In this document: piece by piece, positions 63,333 through 64,000 of the stretch
Layout: each line of letters opens with the position of its first letter
Numbering within the stretch: the first letter of the stretch is position 1
Source of the DNA: Forficula auricularia
Taxonomy: Eukaryota > Arthropoda > Insecta > Dermaptera > Forficulidae
DNA length: 64,000 bases
Direction: 5' to 3'
NCBI GenBank assembly: GCA_024734495.1
Contig: JALMQS010000187.1
Span: forward strand, 17,608,455-17,672,454
The notes under the pieces: model-generated
What the model was told of the DNA's origin: nothing
Seen by the model: only the letters and a program-made list of their open reading frames with translations
Databases searched by the model: none
Translations under genes and position numbers: made by a program

Positions 63333-64000
63333 TAAGATTGTTGTTTCGCTACAATACTAGCAAAAAGTTAATGCTAGAGTATATAGAACAGACAATAAGG
63401 ATTCATAATTAAAAGCCCAAAACTTTTTTGCTGTTTATGTACCACTTCTAGCCAATTTCGTGCTCGTTTGACAAATCTGGCAACATTGTCCGAGCTTTAA
63501 TATTTTTATCATAGAAATGACAGATAAAATACATTATAAAGGTCTTTTTATTAAACATAAAGTTCTTAATAAACGATTAAAAGCTGCTGCTACAATGACT
63601 GAAGCGAAAAAAGTGCTAAAGTTAATCCACTTTTAATTTAAATATATGCGTTGTTGCCAGCTTGTTTTTAGTGTAAATTTTTCATTATTTATTCATTATT
63701 ATCTTAGAAACGGTTGTAACTATGAATTAAAATTTTCTTAAAAAATGTATTAGTTATTGTTTAATGTTGGTTTAGTTTTTTATAACAATGGTAAGAAGAG
63801 TTTCTTATTTATAATTAAATATGTATGTAAACTTGCCGATATCCCGTATAGTGTAATGTATAATATAAGAGGTTGAAAAACTCTATCTTTGGAATTTAAT
63901 ATCTCCGGAACTATATTGTTCATCAATTTCGTTTTGCCATCAATCGATGCAGAAGTATTTAAATAATAATCTGTCTAAATTTCAAAAAAATACTAAGACA
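63333..64000 (-). repeat. Long inverted repeat, right arm
   Basis: Reverse complement of 61565-62244. It reaches the window edge, so its true length is unknown. It contains the same TTGTTGCCAGCTTGTTTTTA and TCTTATTTATAATTAAATAT blocks. Confidence 0.8.

Overview
This is eukaryotic nuclear DNA. It is AT-rich, has long introns with GT-AG splice sites, and is full of transposable elements (TEs). Two conserved genes lie on the + strand. HGH1 (8343-16974, 7 coding exons, 361 aa) belongs to the HGH1/FAM203 family. SLC35G1-like (39591-59668, 8 coding exons, about 356 aa) is a ten-helix EamA/DMT-superfamily membrane protein. A nuclear copy of mitochondrial cox1 with an internal TGA read as Trp fits an animal with the invertebrate mitochondrial code. 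The TE mix (Tc1 with IR/DR ends, mariner, hAT, Ty3/gypsy, CR1/Jockey-like LINEs) suggests an arthropod, and a copepod such as a sea louse is my best but unproven guess.

Layout. 1-6570: a decayed Tc1 element, fold-back repeats and a short hAT element with a perfect 8-bp target duplication. 6570-8155: copies of repeat family R1. 8155-17000: HGH1, whose introns carry hAT elements, R1 and several fold-back repeats with hammerhead-ribozyme cores. 17000-31200: a TE graveyard in which every recognisable TE coding fragment is on the minus strand (gypsy integrase, reverse transcriptase, RNase H and protease; envelope-like pieces; LINE ORF1, endonuclease and RT), with sharp junctions and triplicated blocks. 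31322-32983: an apparently intact Tc1 transposon with a 341-aa transposase. 33000-39590: a mariner pseudogene, MITEs and R1. 39591-59668: SLC35G1-like, with nested hAT elements, a second mariner copy, three palindromes with tRNA-like B boxes, a MITE holding a 20-bp minisatellite, LINE fragments and R1 in its introns. 59669-64000: a tRNA-derived SINE, then a long inverted repeat (arms of about 0.67 kb) flanking the cox1 NUMT.

The most interesting signal is a set of short palindromic repeats, F1 and F2 plus two others, that carry hammerhead-ribozyme cores (CUGANGA, stem II, GAAA). F1 and F2 copies sit between 12-16 bp target duplications. They resemble non-autonomous Penelope-like or retrozyme-like retroelements rather than DNA-transposon MITEs. 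The second theme is the one-sided TE graveyard between the two genes, which has the layout of a uni-strand piRNA cluster. The two host genes are not functionally linked as far as I can see.
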